DNA of 64,000 nucleotides from Margaritifera margaritifera (taxonomy: Eukaryota; Mollusca; Bivalvia; Unionida; Margaritiferidae): assembly GCA_029931535.1 (NCBI GenBank), contig JAQPZY010001686.1:10940071-11004070 (forward strand), in the 5' to 3' direction. Below, in pieces: positions 10,137 through 20,940 of the stretch (position 1 is its first letter; each line of letters begins with the position of its first letter). Both the position numbers and the translations under genes were made by a program. Below the pieces are notes generated by a model. The model was given only the letters and a program-made list of their open reading frames with translations. It was not told the origin of the DNA and did no database searches.

Positions 10137-10193
10137 ACCATAGAGTCGTAACAATACCAAAGAGTTTCTTTTTTCTTTCTGTTCTCGCTACAG

Positions 10194-10324
10194 ATGTTGC
10201 CCTGTCAAGTGACTTTATTGCAGGATTTTGTGGGGAGACTGAGAAAGCCCACTTGGACACACTGAATCTTATGCGACAAGTAAAGTACAGCTTTGTCTAC
10301 TGCTTTCCTTACAGTATGAGGAGT
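10194..10324 (+). CDS. CDK5RAP1: CDK5RAP1 exon, third in window
   Basis: 131 nt. The first two bases complete the Asp codon split across the intron, then 43 codons follow. It encodes [24 protein letters not shown] and FPYSMRS, matching the conserved SSDFIxGFPGET-type end of the MiaB radical-SAM domain. The host acceptor is the pyrimidine-rich TTTCTTTCTGTTCTCGCTACAG and the donor is AGT/GTAAGT at 10325. Only 40 bp of original intron remain between the retrotransposon and this exon, so the LTR sits where a branch point would normally be. Confidence 0.93.
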
Positions 10325-10376
10325 GTAAGTATTATATTCTTATGATTAGTCTCATTTCTTGAAAGAGCAGGGTTTT

Positions 10377-11340
10377 AAGCTCTACTGGTCATAGACCAGA
10401 AGAGCTTATGGGATGGTCTGTAGTCCGTTGTCCGTCCGTTAGCACAAGTTTGTTATCGCTATGCCTTCTAAGCTACTTGGAGGATTGCTATGAAACTTTA
10501 CACACATATCCATCCCATGGTCAAGTTGGTCCTAGATGAAATGGTACCGATCTGACATCCAATATGGCCACAATCTTGAAATTCTTGTTATCGCTACTCA
10601 TCCTGAATGGATCGGCATATCAACATGGGGTTTTTACTAAAAGACTTATGATGTCTAGTTGGTCCTAAATGAAAATGGTGCCAATCTGACATCCAATATG
10701 GCCACCATGGCAGCCATCTTAAAAATCTTGTTATCATAACTCTACTTGAACAAAAAATCATATTGACGTGGGGTTTTCACAAGAAGACTTATGATGTCCA
10801 GTTGGTCTAAAATGAAAATGGTGCCTATCTGGCATCCAATATGGCCACCATAGCAGCCATCTTGAAAATTTTGTTATTACTACTCCTTCTGAATGGAAAA
10901 TAATATCTTGAAAATATTGTTATCTCTACTCCTCACTCAATGAATGGCTATATCAGTATGTGGTTTTAACCAATAGACTTCTTATGATACCTAGTTTGTT
11001 CTAAATGAAAATGGTGCCAGTTGTGCATCCAATATGGCTGCCATGATGACTGTCTTAAAAATCTTGTTGTCATTACTCCCTCTGAATGGATGATCATTAT
11101 GACATGGGGCTTTCACCAAAAGACTTCAAATGATGTCTGCTTTATCCTAAATGAAAATGGTGCCAAGCTGACATCCAGTATGTGTACCACAGCAGCTAAT
11201 TTGAAAATTTTGTTATCACTGAAGAATATCATAGATGGTTAAAACACTAAATAGTTAAAAGGAAGAAATGGTCTTATCTGGAATTCATGGAAATTCTTTT
11301 AGCCCAGTAGAGTGTCAGTCCCTTCGAGGGACTCTTGTTT
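10377..11340 (+). mobile_element. Pearl-like (non-autonomous Helentron-type) tandem-repeat element, copy 1
   Basis: It begins with a near-perfect hairpin at 10377-10407 (arms AAGCTCT and CTGGTC around ATA). A head block includes TTAGCACAAGTTTGTTATCGC and TGAAACTTTACACACA. About five ~110-130 bp core repeats follow (GGTCCTAAATGAAAATGGTGCC ... ATCCAATATGGCCACCATGG ... TTGAAAATCTTGTTATC). It ends with a 17-base hairpin AGTCCCTTCGAGGGACT at 11317-11333 and then CTTGTTT. Head, core tandem repeats and terminal hairpin match the general plan of bivalve pearl elements. No open frame is present. Assignment to Helentrons is from structure only. Confidence 0.6.
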
Positions 11341-12688
11341 TTGTTGCTTCCCTTACCACATGAATAGTATTGTAAGTCTTCTATTTTATGAAACAAGAGG
11401 GCAAAAGCTTGACATAGTGATCACAGTTGTGTACAAGTACATGTCCATCATTACTTCTACATCCTAGATCATTGTAAATGTTAAAGTTTTTAGAATAAGC
11501 TCAATATTAAACTTTTCTTTTTACCTTCTATTTAAATAAAAGGTGAGTGTGACATGGAGTCTCTTGTTTGTACAAATTTTATTTGATTTTTTGAAATTGG
11601 GATTTTTACACTAGAGCACTTGTTCAACTTACCTGGATTTTTACTCTATAAGTAAAATAAAAATACTGTGAAGACCAACTTAGTGGACATATCTTTATAT
11701 AAAGGAACAATTTGAACTTTTATACAAGGAATATCTGCCAAAAAAAGGAGATTTTTTTATGTCCCTTGAGCATCCTTTTGACAGGTTTTAATATAGGTAC
11801 TTAAAATTATTAACAGTTGAAAGATTATATAAGAGCAAAAGATAATTCAGATCTATCTTAAAACCAAAAACTGTTCCCAAACATACCTCTCCTGCTGTCT
11901 TTTTCTTGGAATATATATACTTTTTTTAGTTAAAGATAATGAAAAGCTCGTCATGCAAAAGTTGTTATTTTAGAAGGGATAAACAAAATAGATATGGAAA
12001 AAAAGATCTTAAAGAAGGTAAACAATTATGTTTCACCTTCCGGAAGGGAAACATAACGGTTTTGTGCTCTCTGTCTGACCATCCATCACACTTATCTTTC
12101 AAGCAATGTATCTCAAAAGCACCGCTGAGCCAAAGCAGACAAAATTGAATATGTTAATACCATGAATGGGTCCCAAGACCCAGTTAGATTCTGGTGACTG
12201 TGACAATTTTTGTACACATTTAGATTTGAACTTTTTGTAACAAAAAACTTGTATCATACAACAAAAATATAGTGAGATAGACAAATACATGTTGGTAGGC
12301 ATGTTTATATTGTTAGGTATATGATCTAATTAGAAATAAGTAAAAACCACTCGAGGTAGGCATAAGAAATATTTGTAGGCAAATTTATATTATGTACATT
12401 ACCCGATTAGATTCTGAGGCCATAATGGCAGTTTCTGCATTTTTTTAAACACATTTTTGACTTGTTTGACAAAAACCTTGTCAGATTTGTACAGTTTATC
12501 AAAAAGAACTTGAGGTAGATAGATACAATTTGTTATGTGTTTTTATATGCATATGTAGATGACTTTCTTTGATTTTCAAGCCATTATAGCAGTTTTTAAA
12601 TCTGTATGAATTTTGAATTTTATGGACTTAGACTTTTTGGATCAGCAGTGGGGCATACATGTTTTACAAAATACAAATCTACTTAATA
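11341..12688. other. CDK5RAP1: CDK5RAP1 intron, no gene seen
   Basis: AT-rich intronic sequence. Short frames (for example at 11939-12148) show no recognisable domain and no compositional bias for coding. Confidence 0.55.
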
Positions 12689-14417
12689 ACTAGTCATAGA
12701 ACAAAAGAGCTTATGCAATGGCCTGTAGTCCATTATCTGTCAGCTGTCTAATAGTACAAGTTAGTTATCATTGCTCCTCCTAAACTAATGGGAGGATTGC
12801 TTTGAAACTTTACACACACATTCATCCCAAGGTCTTGCTAATCCTAAATGAAAGTGGCACCAGTTTAATATCCAATATGGCCACCATGACAGTTATCTTG
12901 AAAATCTTGTTATTGCTATTTCTCCTCAACAGATGGTCATATCAACATAGGGTTTTCATTACAAGACTTATTATGATGTCTAGTATGTTGTATATGGAAA
13001 TGGGGGGCCCCGGGTGGCTGAGTGGTCTAGGCGCTTGCCTTTACCGATCACTGCATTCTCACCTCTGTCCACGTGTGTTCGATTCTTGGGCTCAGTCAAT
13101 GTGGTTATGTGAGAAAGCTTGCCAGTAGCTTCCCGTGGGTCAGTGGTATAGCCTATAATGTGCTGAAAAATGGCGTTAAACCCATAAAACCAAACCAAAC
13201 CTATATGGAAATGGTGCCCCTAAAACATCCAAAATGACCACCATGGTGGCCATCTTGAAAATCTTGTTATCAGTATTCCTCCTGAAAGGATGGTCATATA
13301 GACATGGGGTTTTCAGAAAAAGACTTCTTATGATGTCTGGTTGGTCCTAAATCAAAATGGTGCCAACATAACAACCAACATGACTGCCATGCTGGCCAGC
13401 TTGAAAATCTTACTTGTCCTCTTTCTGACAGAGAGTCACATTGACATGGGATTTTCACTAAATGACTTATTATGTTTAGTTCGTACTAAATGAAAATGTT
13501 GACAGTCTGACCTCTAGGATGGCCACCAAATCATATGACTAATCCTTCTGAATGGATGGCCATAGTGACATAGGTTTTCAATATAAGATTTATCATGTAG
13601 TTGATTCTAAATGAAAATGGTGCTGATCTGACTAATAATGTGGCCAGCATGGTGGTCATCTTGACATTTTGTTTTTGCAATTTCTTCTAAACAGATGGCT
13701 GTTCTATCATGGGTTTTTCACTAGAAGAATTCTTATGTGTAGTTGGACACAAATGATAATGGTGTAAATCAAACATCCAATATGGTCACTATGTTTGCCA
13801 TCTTGGTCTGTTAATGCTACTTCTACTGAATGGACAATTGTATTGACATAAGGTTTTCACTTAAAGACATCTGATAATATGTAGCTGATCATTCATGAAA
13901 ATGGTGCCAGTCAGACCTCCAGAATGGTGCCAAAATCTTATTACTACTTGTCCTTAACAGATGGTTGCATCAGCATGGATTTTCACAAAAAGATTTATTT
14001 TTATGATGTGTAGTTGCTCCTAAGTGAAATGATGATTATTAGACCTCTAATATGGCCACCATGATGGCCATCTTGCTACTTGCCCTGAATGGATAATTAT
14101 AGGGATATGGGGTTTTCACTAAAAGACTTCTTATGATATGCAGCTAGTTCTAAATGAAAATGGTGCCAAAAAGATTTCCAATATGGCCAGCCATCTTGAA
14201 TATCTTGTAATTGCTACTTATCATCAATATATTGTCATAGAAATGGGATTTTCACTAAAAGACTTCTTATAATATCCAGTTGGTGCTGAAAGAAAATGGT
14301 GCTGATCTTACATGCAATATGGCCACCATCTCGAAGACCTTGTTAATGCAACTTCTCCTGAATGAATGGTTGTATCGACATGAAGTTTTCACTTAAAGAC
14401 ATTTTATGATATGTACC
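12689..14417 (+). mobile_element. Pearl-like tandem-repeat element, copy 2 (no 3' hairpin, SINE inserted)
   Basis: It starts with a decayed version of the head (CTAGTCATAGAACAAAAGAGCTTATG ... TGAAACTTTACACACAC at ~12807). Around a dozen degenerate core repeats of AAATGAAAATGGTGCC / ATATGGCCACCATG / TTTTCACTAAAAGACTT type follow. The terminal hairpin seen in copy 1 is missing. A SINE interrupts it at 13004-13201, so this element is older than the SINE. Confidence 0.6.
13004..13201 (+). mobile_element. tRNA-derived SINE with perfect 13-bp target duplication
   Basis: The tRNA-like head has an A box TGGCTGAGTGG at 13015-13025 and a B box GTTCGATTC at 13077-13085. The head resembles a leucine or serine tRNA. 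The unrelated body ends in TATAATGTGCTGAAAAATGG, GTTAAACCC and an AAACC-type tail. It is flanked by TATATGGAAATGG at 12991-13003 and 13202-13214, an exact target-site duplication that fixes both ends and indicates recent insertion. Confidence 0.9.
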
Positions 14418-17395
14418 ATATTTTCTCTGTGTCTTTGGATGGCAAAAAATTGTGATGTCTCAAAGCATATTAATTACTTATTTTGGTGTTCAAAAAACAA
14501 GCAGGGAGAAAATAAATCTCGGCAACATCGAAATTAGCACCTACAATATTATGCTACCCATGATGTGAAAAAGCAAATTTTTCTGTTTTTAAATGAAGGG
14601 TAATTAATGGAAAGAAGACACTACTTGCCTAGTTGTAGTATTTGATATATGTCCATCCACCACAAAAAGTAGCCTTATATGTGTTAGAGCAACAACTTTA
14701 TGTGCTTTCCAAGAGAATCTCTATGTTAGTATTCTCCCTCTAGCCTTTGCTGTATAATTAGCGATCATAAAAATCTATATTACAGGTGTACTCAAATTTA
14801 ATATTTCATCCCTGTGTAAAATTAGAAATGAAAGTAAAAGTTCACACTAATGTAATTCACAGTATCCTATAAATGTCACTGTCACTTGTCATCAAAGCCC
14901 AAGAATTCATCCTCATTGTAAGCATTACATACATTTCCTTTTCCCAATATGTGTGAAACCATTGAAGTGTATGAATTCGCAAAAATACAATATCCATGTG
15001 ACAAGGTAATTGACAGACCACTGATGATTCAGAAACTTGAGCCATATTTTTGTGCAAATTGAATTTGGGCCTTTATAAGTGACACGTTGATCATACAGTT
15101 TGTGTAATCTCATTAGTGGGTGGCCACAAGTGAACAGGTGTCAGATATGCAGCTATTGCAGCATGATCAGAGGAACTTGTTGGTTGTGCAGAACAAGCAC
15201 TCTCAGTTAACTGAATAATGGACTCTACTGGTAAACTGAACATGTTACAAATTTGTGGTTCGATCAAAGGAGTTGTCAGCTGTGAAAACAAATTAGTTGC
15301 TGCCTTTAGTTCCAGTGTGCACTGGCAGATCAGATGGTAAATGTCACTTACAGCATAGATCTGGGTTATGCACAAGGCGATTAAAATCAAAATTTGTATT
15401 GTATTAAACACAAACCATGTCTACAGCAAGCATGAAACACAGTAAAACCTGTCCTAATGGTCACCTTTATACAGCATTCACCAGGTCACAGTTGCCATTC
15501 TAATCCCCCACCCTCCCCAGCTGATTTACAATATAATGTCATGTATATACTCCATGGTCAGCAGCCAGGTGTTTTATAACCAAATAATAGCTTCTTTCTA
15601 CTTAAAGCGGTCACTGGAGCTATTGACAGTGAATGCCACATGCATGTATGCAAATAAACTTTTGTTTGAAGGAGGAAGGCCTTGTTTAGATACATGCATT
15701 TTCATTTGAATTGATGTGTAAACATTCCTTATCTCACTTGTACTTACCAAACTTAAGTGAAACTGTCAATGTAAGGTGTCTATATGTCATATTCAAAAGC
15801 AAGGCAGTTTTTATCAAGCAGTTTTATTTGCTGGATGGTGGAAAAGTAGTCTTGTAGTCACAGCAGAAATGGGAGTCACCTTTCATGCTAGATTCACAGG
15901 TATATTTTAATGTCTTCATTTGTTTTATTTGCCTGTGAATTAACGCTATTTCTGATGAAAAAAGTTAATATTTGAGTAGAGATATAAGTTTCAATTTATG
16001 TGTTACTAACAATTCCATCACAGGCCTCTCACATAAGCCGACAAACGTTTGAACTTGGCGAGTTGAGAAACTGGTTAATCCAAATATTGTTTGAAGTCTG
16101 AACAGCTGACTGAACAAAAAGTCAGTCATCTGTTTCACAGTCGTATGTAAGCTGTGAATTAGTGGTGAAATTAGTGTTTTGTCATGGTGCACAAAACAAA
16201 CTATGACCTGTGATCTTTTTTTATATAAGAGTCAGTGATGATTTAATTTATAGGATTGATGAAGTGAGCAGGATACAGTAATCTTGTATAGAAGATAAGT
16301 TTGGGACAGAACAAATACTGTATTGCATGATTTTGTTGAATAGTGCACTAAACTAATCTGTTACTACTACTAATAATAATAATAATAACAGTAGCAATAA
16401 TGATAATGATACTTGTTAAAAAAACAAGTTTGAAGGTGAACCTGCGTGCAGAGGTCACCTGTTTACAATAGCTAGCTCGGATTTTTCACATGGGTGGGTG
16501 CTTTTGACAGGTTCAACTGTACAACACAAATACAGTCTGTTTGGACTTGCACAAAAATAGCAGCATTATACCTACCATTAAACACCTGTGGTTGTCATTC
16601 TTCGGTTCTTTTCTTCCTGTTTTTCTCCTTTTTTTTCTTTTTTTTTAAATACACTCGTCTTGTCAAGAAAAAACTGGTTAATTAGCCCAAGGAGAATAAT
16701 TAGCTCAGATCTTCTGTACATTATACTGCCAACAAGGATTTTTAAAAAATTGTTTTGTTTCAAGATTCTGTTAATTTACTAATACATACCGACTCTTTGA
16801 TGTATTGTTTAGTTAGATAGGGTATCATGGCTGCTAATTAAAAATACAGATATTACCATTGTCTTTAATCAAGACCGTGTCCAACAGCACATTAAATGGG
16901 GACTCTTGAGTAATAATGTCTACACTGACAACCAATTATATTTTTGTTAAATGAATCAAGCCATTAAAAAGAGAATCGATGATAAATAATCATCCAATAA
17001 ACTTGGATAATAACAAAAATAAATAAATAAAATTCAACATGATAAGCCACATACTGAAATATTCCCAACATCATTGTGATACACTTATTTGATCCCCATG
17101 TAGGGCCTTACTTTTAGAAGGAGACACTGTCATGTGGCAGTCTGCACAAGATGGTGGCCATATTAAAAAGACTGTAGAGCAAAATTTTCATGACAAGTGA
17201 CACAAAGTATTTTCTAAGATAATTAAGTACTTATTCACTAGGTTTGGGCATCACCAGATTTTTTTTATATTGTGATATGGTACAATGTATTGCAATACAT
17301 ATTGTGAAACTGTAGAAAGTGCAATATAATATTAAAGAGTGAACAAGAAGTTAGAGTTCCATATAACTTTAATTCCTGTTAAATCTCTTTTTAAA
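14418..17395. other. CDK5RAP1: CDK5RAP1 intron, no gene seen
   Basis: Nothing recognised apart from a short TAA/ATA-rich microsatellite near 16364-16390. An antisense frame at 15091-15411 (106 codons) has a hydrophobic start but no domain I can name and no supporting context, so it is not called a gene. Confidence 0.5.
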
Positions 17396-17692
17396 TTAGA
17401 TAAACAATGATTGAGAAACATCTTTACATGTGGGTAAGTCTGAGCCACATGAGATAGGCTCTTGTTCACTTTGCATTTTTTCAAATCTGACTGCCTCGGC
17501 AGCTATGCTTGGATGATGTTGGTAAATGTGGGCAGTCAAGTTCATTGTCCCATCCATGAACTTTACCTCCACATTACATTCCCAACAAATGGCATGGTTA
17601 TCTATTAATTTTCCATCTTTTTTGGAGAATTTTGGCCAAAAATGCTGCCAGAAGAGTGATTTGGCTTTTTTATTCTGCACCAGCTCATACAA
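17396..17692 (-). pseudogene. BED-type zinc-finger fragment, probably hAT-derived
   Basis: An antisense frame of 98 codons. It contains SLFWQHFWPKFSKKDGK, then C-x2-C (CWEC), a short loop with NLTAH, and a second His three residues on (HIYQH). Aromatic residues before the cysteines, C-x2-C and a closing H-x3-5-H define BED fingers. These sit at the N-terminus of many hAT transposases and ZBED proteins. No transposase catalytic domain follows within the window on that strand, so this is either a remnant or an isolated exon. It lies in a CDK5RAP1 intron, antisense to the gene. Confidence 0.55.
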
Positions 17693-18175
17693 GACTTAAT
17701 GCTCCAGGTCTGCGATTTTGGTTCATTGCTATGAACAGGCAGGATATAACATACAGTTTAAGCATTTTCTCGGTGGACATATATTTCAAAATATCTTTGG
17801 AGGGGGTGGTTAGAACAACAGACATTGAAAGAGACAAAAAAGTAAAACAAAACAAATGAAGGCAAAAATAAACACTTTATTTGCATACTAGTTACAGAAA
17901 TACCTAAAAACTAGTTCTTTGGCATTGTAATGTGGTACAGGATTCATACACTTCCTTGAAAACCTTGAAAGTACTTATTTTGGCTTTTTAAATTTAAGGC
18001 CTTGAAATTCTCGAAAATTTATATTTTAGTTTTAAAATCCTTGAAAATCATTTTTGCACCCTCTAAAATTATTTTGGACCATTTTTTATCATACATTTCT
18101 TGGAAGCATAATCGGTTCATTGAGGATTTTGGTCTGTTGTGTTGCCGATTTCCGGTGTTTCAACTTTTTTGGTTT
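17693..18175. other. CDK5RAP1: CDK5RAP1 intron, no gene seen
   Basis: AT-rich sequence without recognisable features. Degenerate pearl-type core repeats begin at its right edge. Confidence 0.5.
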
Positions 18176-19345
18176 GCATCGCTAGTCATTCCGTATGGTA
18201 GCCATCTAAAACATTTTGTTATAGCTGCTTTTTCTGAACTGATAGTCATAGTGACGTGGGATATTCACTAAAAGGCTTATGATATCCAGCTGGCTTTAAA
18301 TGAAAATGACGCTGATCAGACCTCCAATATGACTTGCTCTACTTCTTCTGAACAAATGGTCATTTAGACATGGGGTTTTCACTAAAATACATAATATGGT
18401 TCTAATTGAAAATGGTGCTGATCAGACCTCTAACTCAATGGCCAACAGCAGCCATCTCGAAAATCATGTTATCACTACTTCTTTTAAAGGGATGGTCATA
18501 TTGACATAGGATTTCACTTTAACTCTTCTCACTATATGTAATTAGTCCTAAATGTAAATGATGCCTGTGTGACCTCCCAAAATTTTAAAAATCTCATAAC
18601 AGCTGCTTCTCTTGAATGGATGGTCATACCAACATTTTATTAACCCCCCCCCCCCCTTCTTTCTTTTAATATATAGTTGTTCCTATATTAAAATGATGCT
18701 GATCCAAACCTCTAAAATGGCTGCCTCAATGTCCATCCTGAAAATCTTTATATGGCTACTTCTCCATGCCAAAATGTTTTTTTTTTTATTATTCCTTTAC
18801 TGGACTTTTTAACCCAGTTTAGGCTGGGTCCAATCCTAGGACCCCTGGGACTCATTATCTAATTGAAATCACACCAACCATGTAAAGCAGTATATATTAT
18901 TATGTACTATACTTGGTAAAGACTTTTTCATGTTATATCTCACAGCTACATGGTTTATCAAAACTGTTAAACTGTGATCGGGACTGATTCCATTGGACTT
19001 GTAAGCTGGAATAACAGATGGGTCCCAGGTTAAAATTTTGGGGTCCCAGACCTTGGACTTGAGGAATTTTCATCCCCGACTATCATAAATAGATGGTCGT
19101 ATTGACATCAGGTTTTCACTAAAACACATTGAAGTATGTAGCTGGTTCTGAATGAAAAATGATGCTTCTCTGACTTCCAATATAACATCACAGTGACCAT
19201 CAAAAAAATCTTGTTATCACTACTCTCCTTGCATGAAATGGTGCCATTGAAATGAGGCTTTCATTAAAACACCTTTTGGAATATATAATTCATTCTGAAT
19301 GAAAATGGTGCAGATCTTACCACCAACATATCCACATATTTGTGA
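18176..19345 (+). repeat. Pearl-like core repeats, copy 3 (fragmented)
   Basis: Degenerate core units (AAATGAAAATG..GCTGATCAGACCTCCAATATG, GGGTTTTCACTAAAA, TTGAAAATCTTGTTATC-like) run from about 18180 to 18790 and again from 19085 to 19340. They are separated by ~270 bp of other sequence. No head hairpin is visible. A C-tract (13-14 C) lies at about 18644-18657. Confidence 0.5.
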
Positions 19346-19584
19346 AGTAGTTTTGAAAACCAGACATAACTAACCTTTCGGTCAAGTTAAAGGTTACTGC
19401 TTGCATTTTTGTACTACACTGAACTTATGAACACAATGACTTGTACATATACAACTGAATTGTGACCATTTTTTTTTATAGTTGCATTCCAATGAACATG
19501 TTGATAGTCAGCACATTGACATTGATTTTAAGGTCAAAGATATTGTCCCAGATTTTTAACTGTACTGGTTTGAGAGCATGACAA

Positions 19585-20940
19585 CACAAACATGTATGAA
19601 TGGATTTGTATAAAACAAATTTTTGTGGATACATTGAATCATACTACTTTAATAACCGCTTTTTTTTCTCCACAAAATAATAATTATTAATTTAACAAAA
19701 CTTAATATTTCGGTGTATCATGACATCGGGAGAAGTTCATTGTTCTTCTGTCCATGATATTAATTTCATGGTAAAAATGCCATGGCAAATAATTTTGAAC
19801 TGCACTTATAAGTATCTTGTGAACATCTTAACAAGACTATATACGGTAAGTAAATATTTTTTATACCAAATTTTGTATGTTGGAATTTCTTAAGAATATC
19901 GGAGATGGTTTCAATACTCAGCAGTTAAAAAGAATAAAAAGACAGAGTAAATGAACATTTTGTTGAGTTTTCTTATTTTGGTCCAAGATTCTGTCTGCAG
20001 TGGGACTTTATGCATTGTGGGTGGATGCGAGAGATCAGCTGAGCATGTAATCAAGATATCTTGAGTCTTCCAGTGAAACTTACCCACAAAGGAATCTTCC
20101 TATAAGGACATCTGCTTCTTAAGGACAGTATTCCTGGGTCTCTTCTCTTGTATCTGTGATCTTTTTAAACCTTTATTTAAACTATGCCTGTCTATAAAAC
20201 ACACATTTAAGTGATTCCTTGTGTCTCTATTGTATGAATGAATTTGTATAAAACGCATTTTATGGATGTATCTGAAGAATACCTTGAATCATACTACATG
20301 TACTTCAATAAGTTCATTTTATTTTCCACAAAATAATAATTATTGATTTAACACAATTTAATATATGGTATACCTTTACACTGAGACAAGTTGATTGTTC
20401 TTTTATCCATGATATCAAGTTCAAGGAAAAAATGCCATGACAAAGATTTTTGAACTACACTTTATAAATAGTTCGTGAACATGTTAGCGAAAACATGTCA
20501 GTCAATATTTTTTTTACCAAATTTGGTATGTTGGTGTTTCTCAAGAATATCAGAGATGGTTACTCAAGAGTTACAAAGTATAAAAGGACAGAAGAAATGG
20601 ACTTATCTTGGATTTCTGGAAATTCTTTAGGGCAAGTAAAGTGTCAGTCCATTTGAGGAACTTTTGTTGGGTGTTCTTATTTTGGTCCAAGATTCTGTTT
20701 GCAGTGGGTCTTTATGCATTGTGGGTGGAAGCAGGAGGTCAACTGAGCATGTAAGCGAGATATCTTGAGTCTTCCAGTCTGCCCACAAAGGCACCTCTCT
20801 GTAAAGGTCGTCCGCTTCTAAAGGACAATATTTCTGGGTTCCTTCTCTTGTATCTATGATCCTTTTAAACCTTTATTTAAACTATGCCTGTCCATAAAGG
20901 ACAAATTTAAGTGGTCCCTTTCATGTCTATTGTAAACAGG
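19585..20940 (+). repeat. Tandem duplication, unit ~650 bp, containing a pearl-like 3' end
   Basis: The sequence from about 19590 (ATGTATGAATGGATTTGTATAAAAC) recurs from about 20233 (TGTATGAATGAATTTGTATAAAAC). The shared order is ATAATAATTATT, TTGTTCTT, TTGTATGTTGG, a pearl-like tail (GAGATGGTT..CTCA), TGGTCCAAGATTCTGT, TATGCATTGTGGGTGGA, TCTTGAGTCTTCCAGT and TTTAAACCTTTATTTAAACTATGCCTGTC. The second copy keeps a fuller tail with AGTGTCAGTCC. There is no coding content. Confidence 0.75.

Larger units (their letters stand above)
3523..10153 (+). mobile_element. Gmr1-like Ty3/gypsy LTR retrotransposon, full length, + strand copy
   Basis: 6631 bp bounded by two 756-bp LTRs that start TGTTATG and end CGTAACA and differ at about five positions seen by eye. 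The leader has a TGG-type primer-binding site, and a GAGGGGAGG polypurine tract abuts the 3' LTR. The domain order is gag, protease, integrase, reverse transcriptase, RNase H. Integrase before RT is the order of Gmr1-type Ty3/gypsy elements. The coding region is broken by a 2-bp deletion in integrase and a 1-bp deletion in RT compared with the array copies at 39 kb onward. No envelope gene is possible: only about 140 bp separate the RNase H stop from the LTR. The flanks (GATAA and ATACC) give no clean target duplication. It sits in a CDK5RAP1 intron in the sense direction. Confidence 0.93.
9398..10153 (+). repeat. 3' LTR, ending 40 bp before a CDK5RAP1 exon
   Basis: 756 bp, nearly identical to the 5' LTR. 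Differences seen include GTTTAC/ATTTAC, CTTATA/CTTGTA, two in the TTATTT..CATTGG stretch and ACCATT/ACTATT. The near-identity indicates a fairly recent insertion. Confidence 0.95.

Noticed and set aside
13004..13090. Functional tRNA gene
   Set aside because: The A and B boxes are present, but the acceptor stem does not close, the region continues into a SINE body and tail, and target duplications flank the whole.
15091..15411. 106-codon antisense frame with a hydrophobic, signal-peptide-like start
   Set aside because: No recognised domain, no splice or poly(A) context, and AT-rich intron DNA yields such frames by chance.
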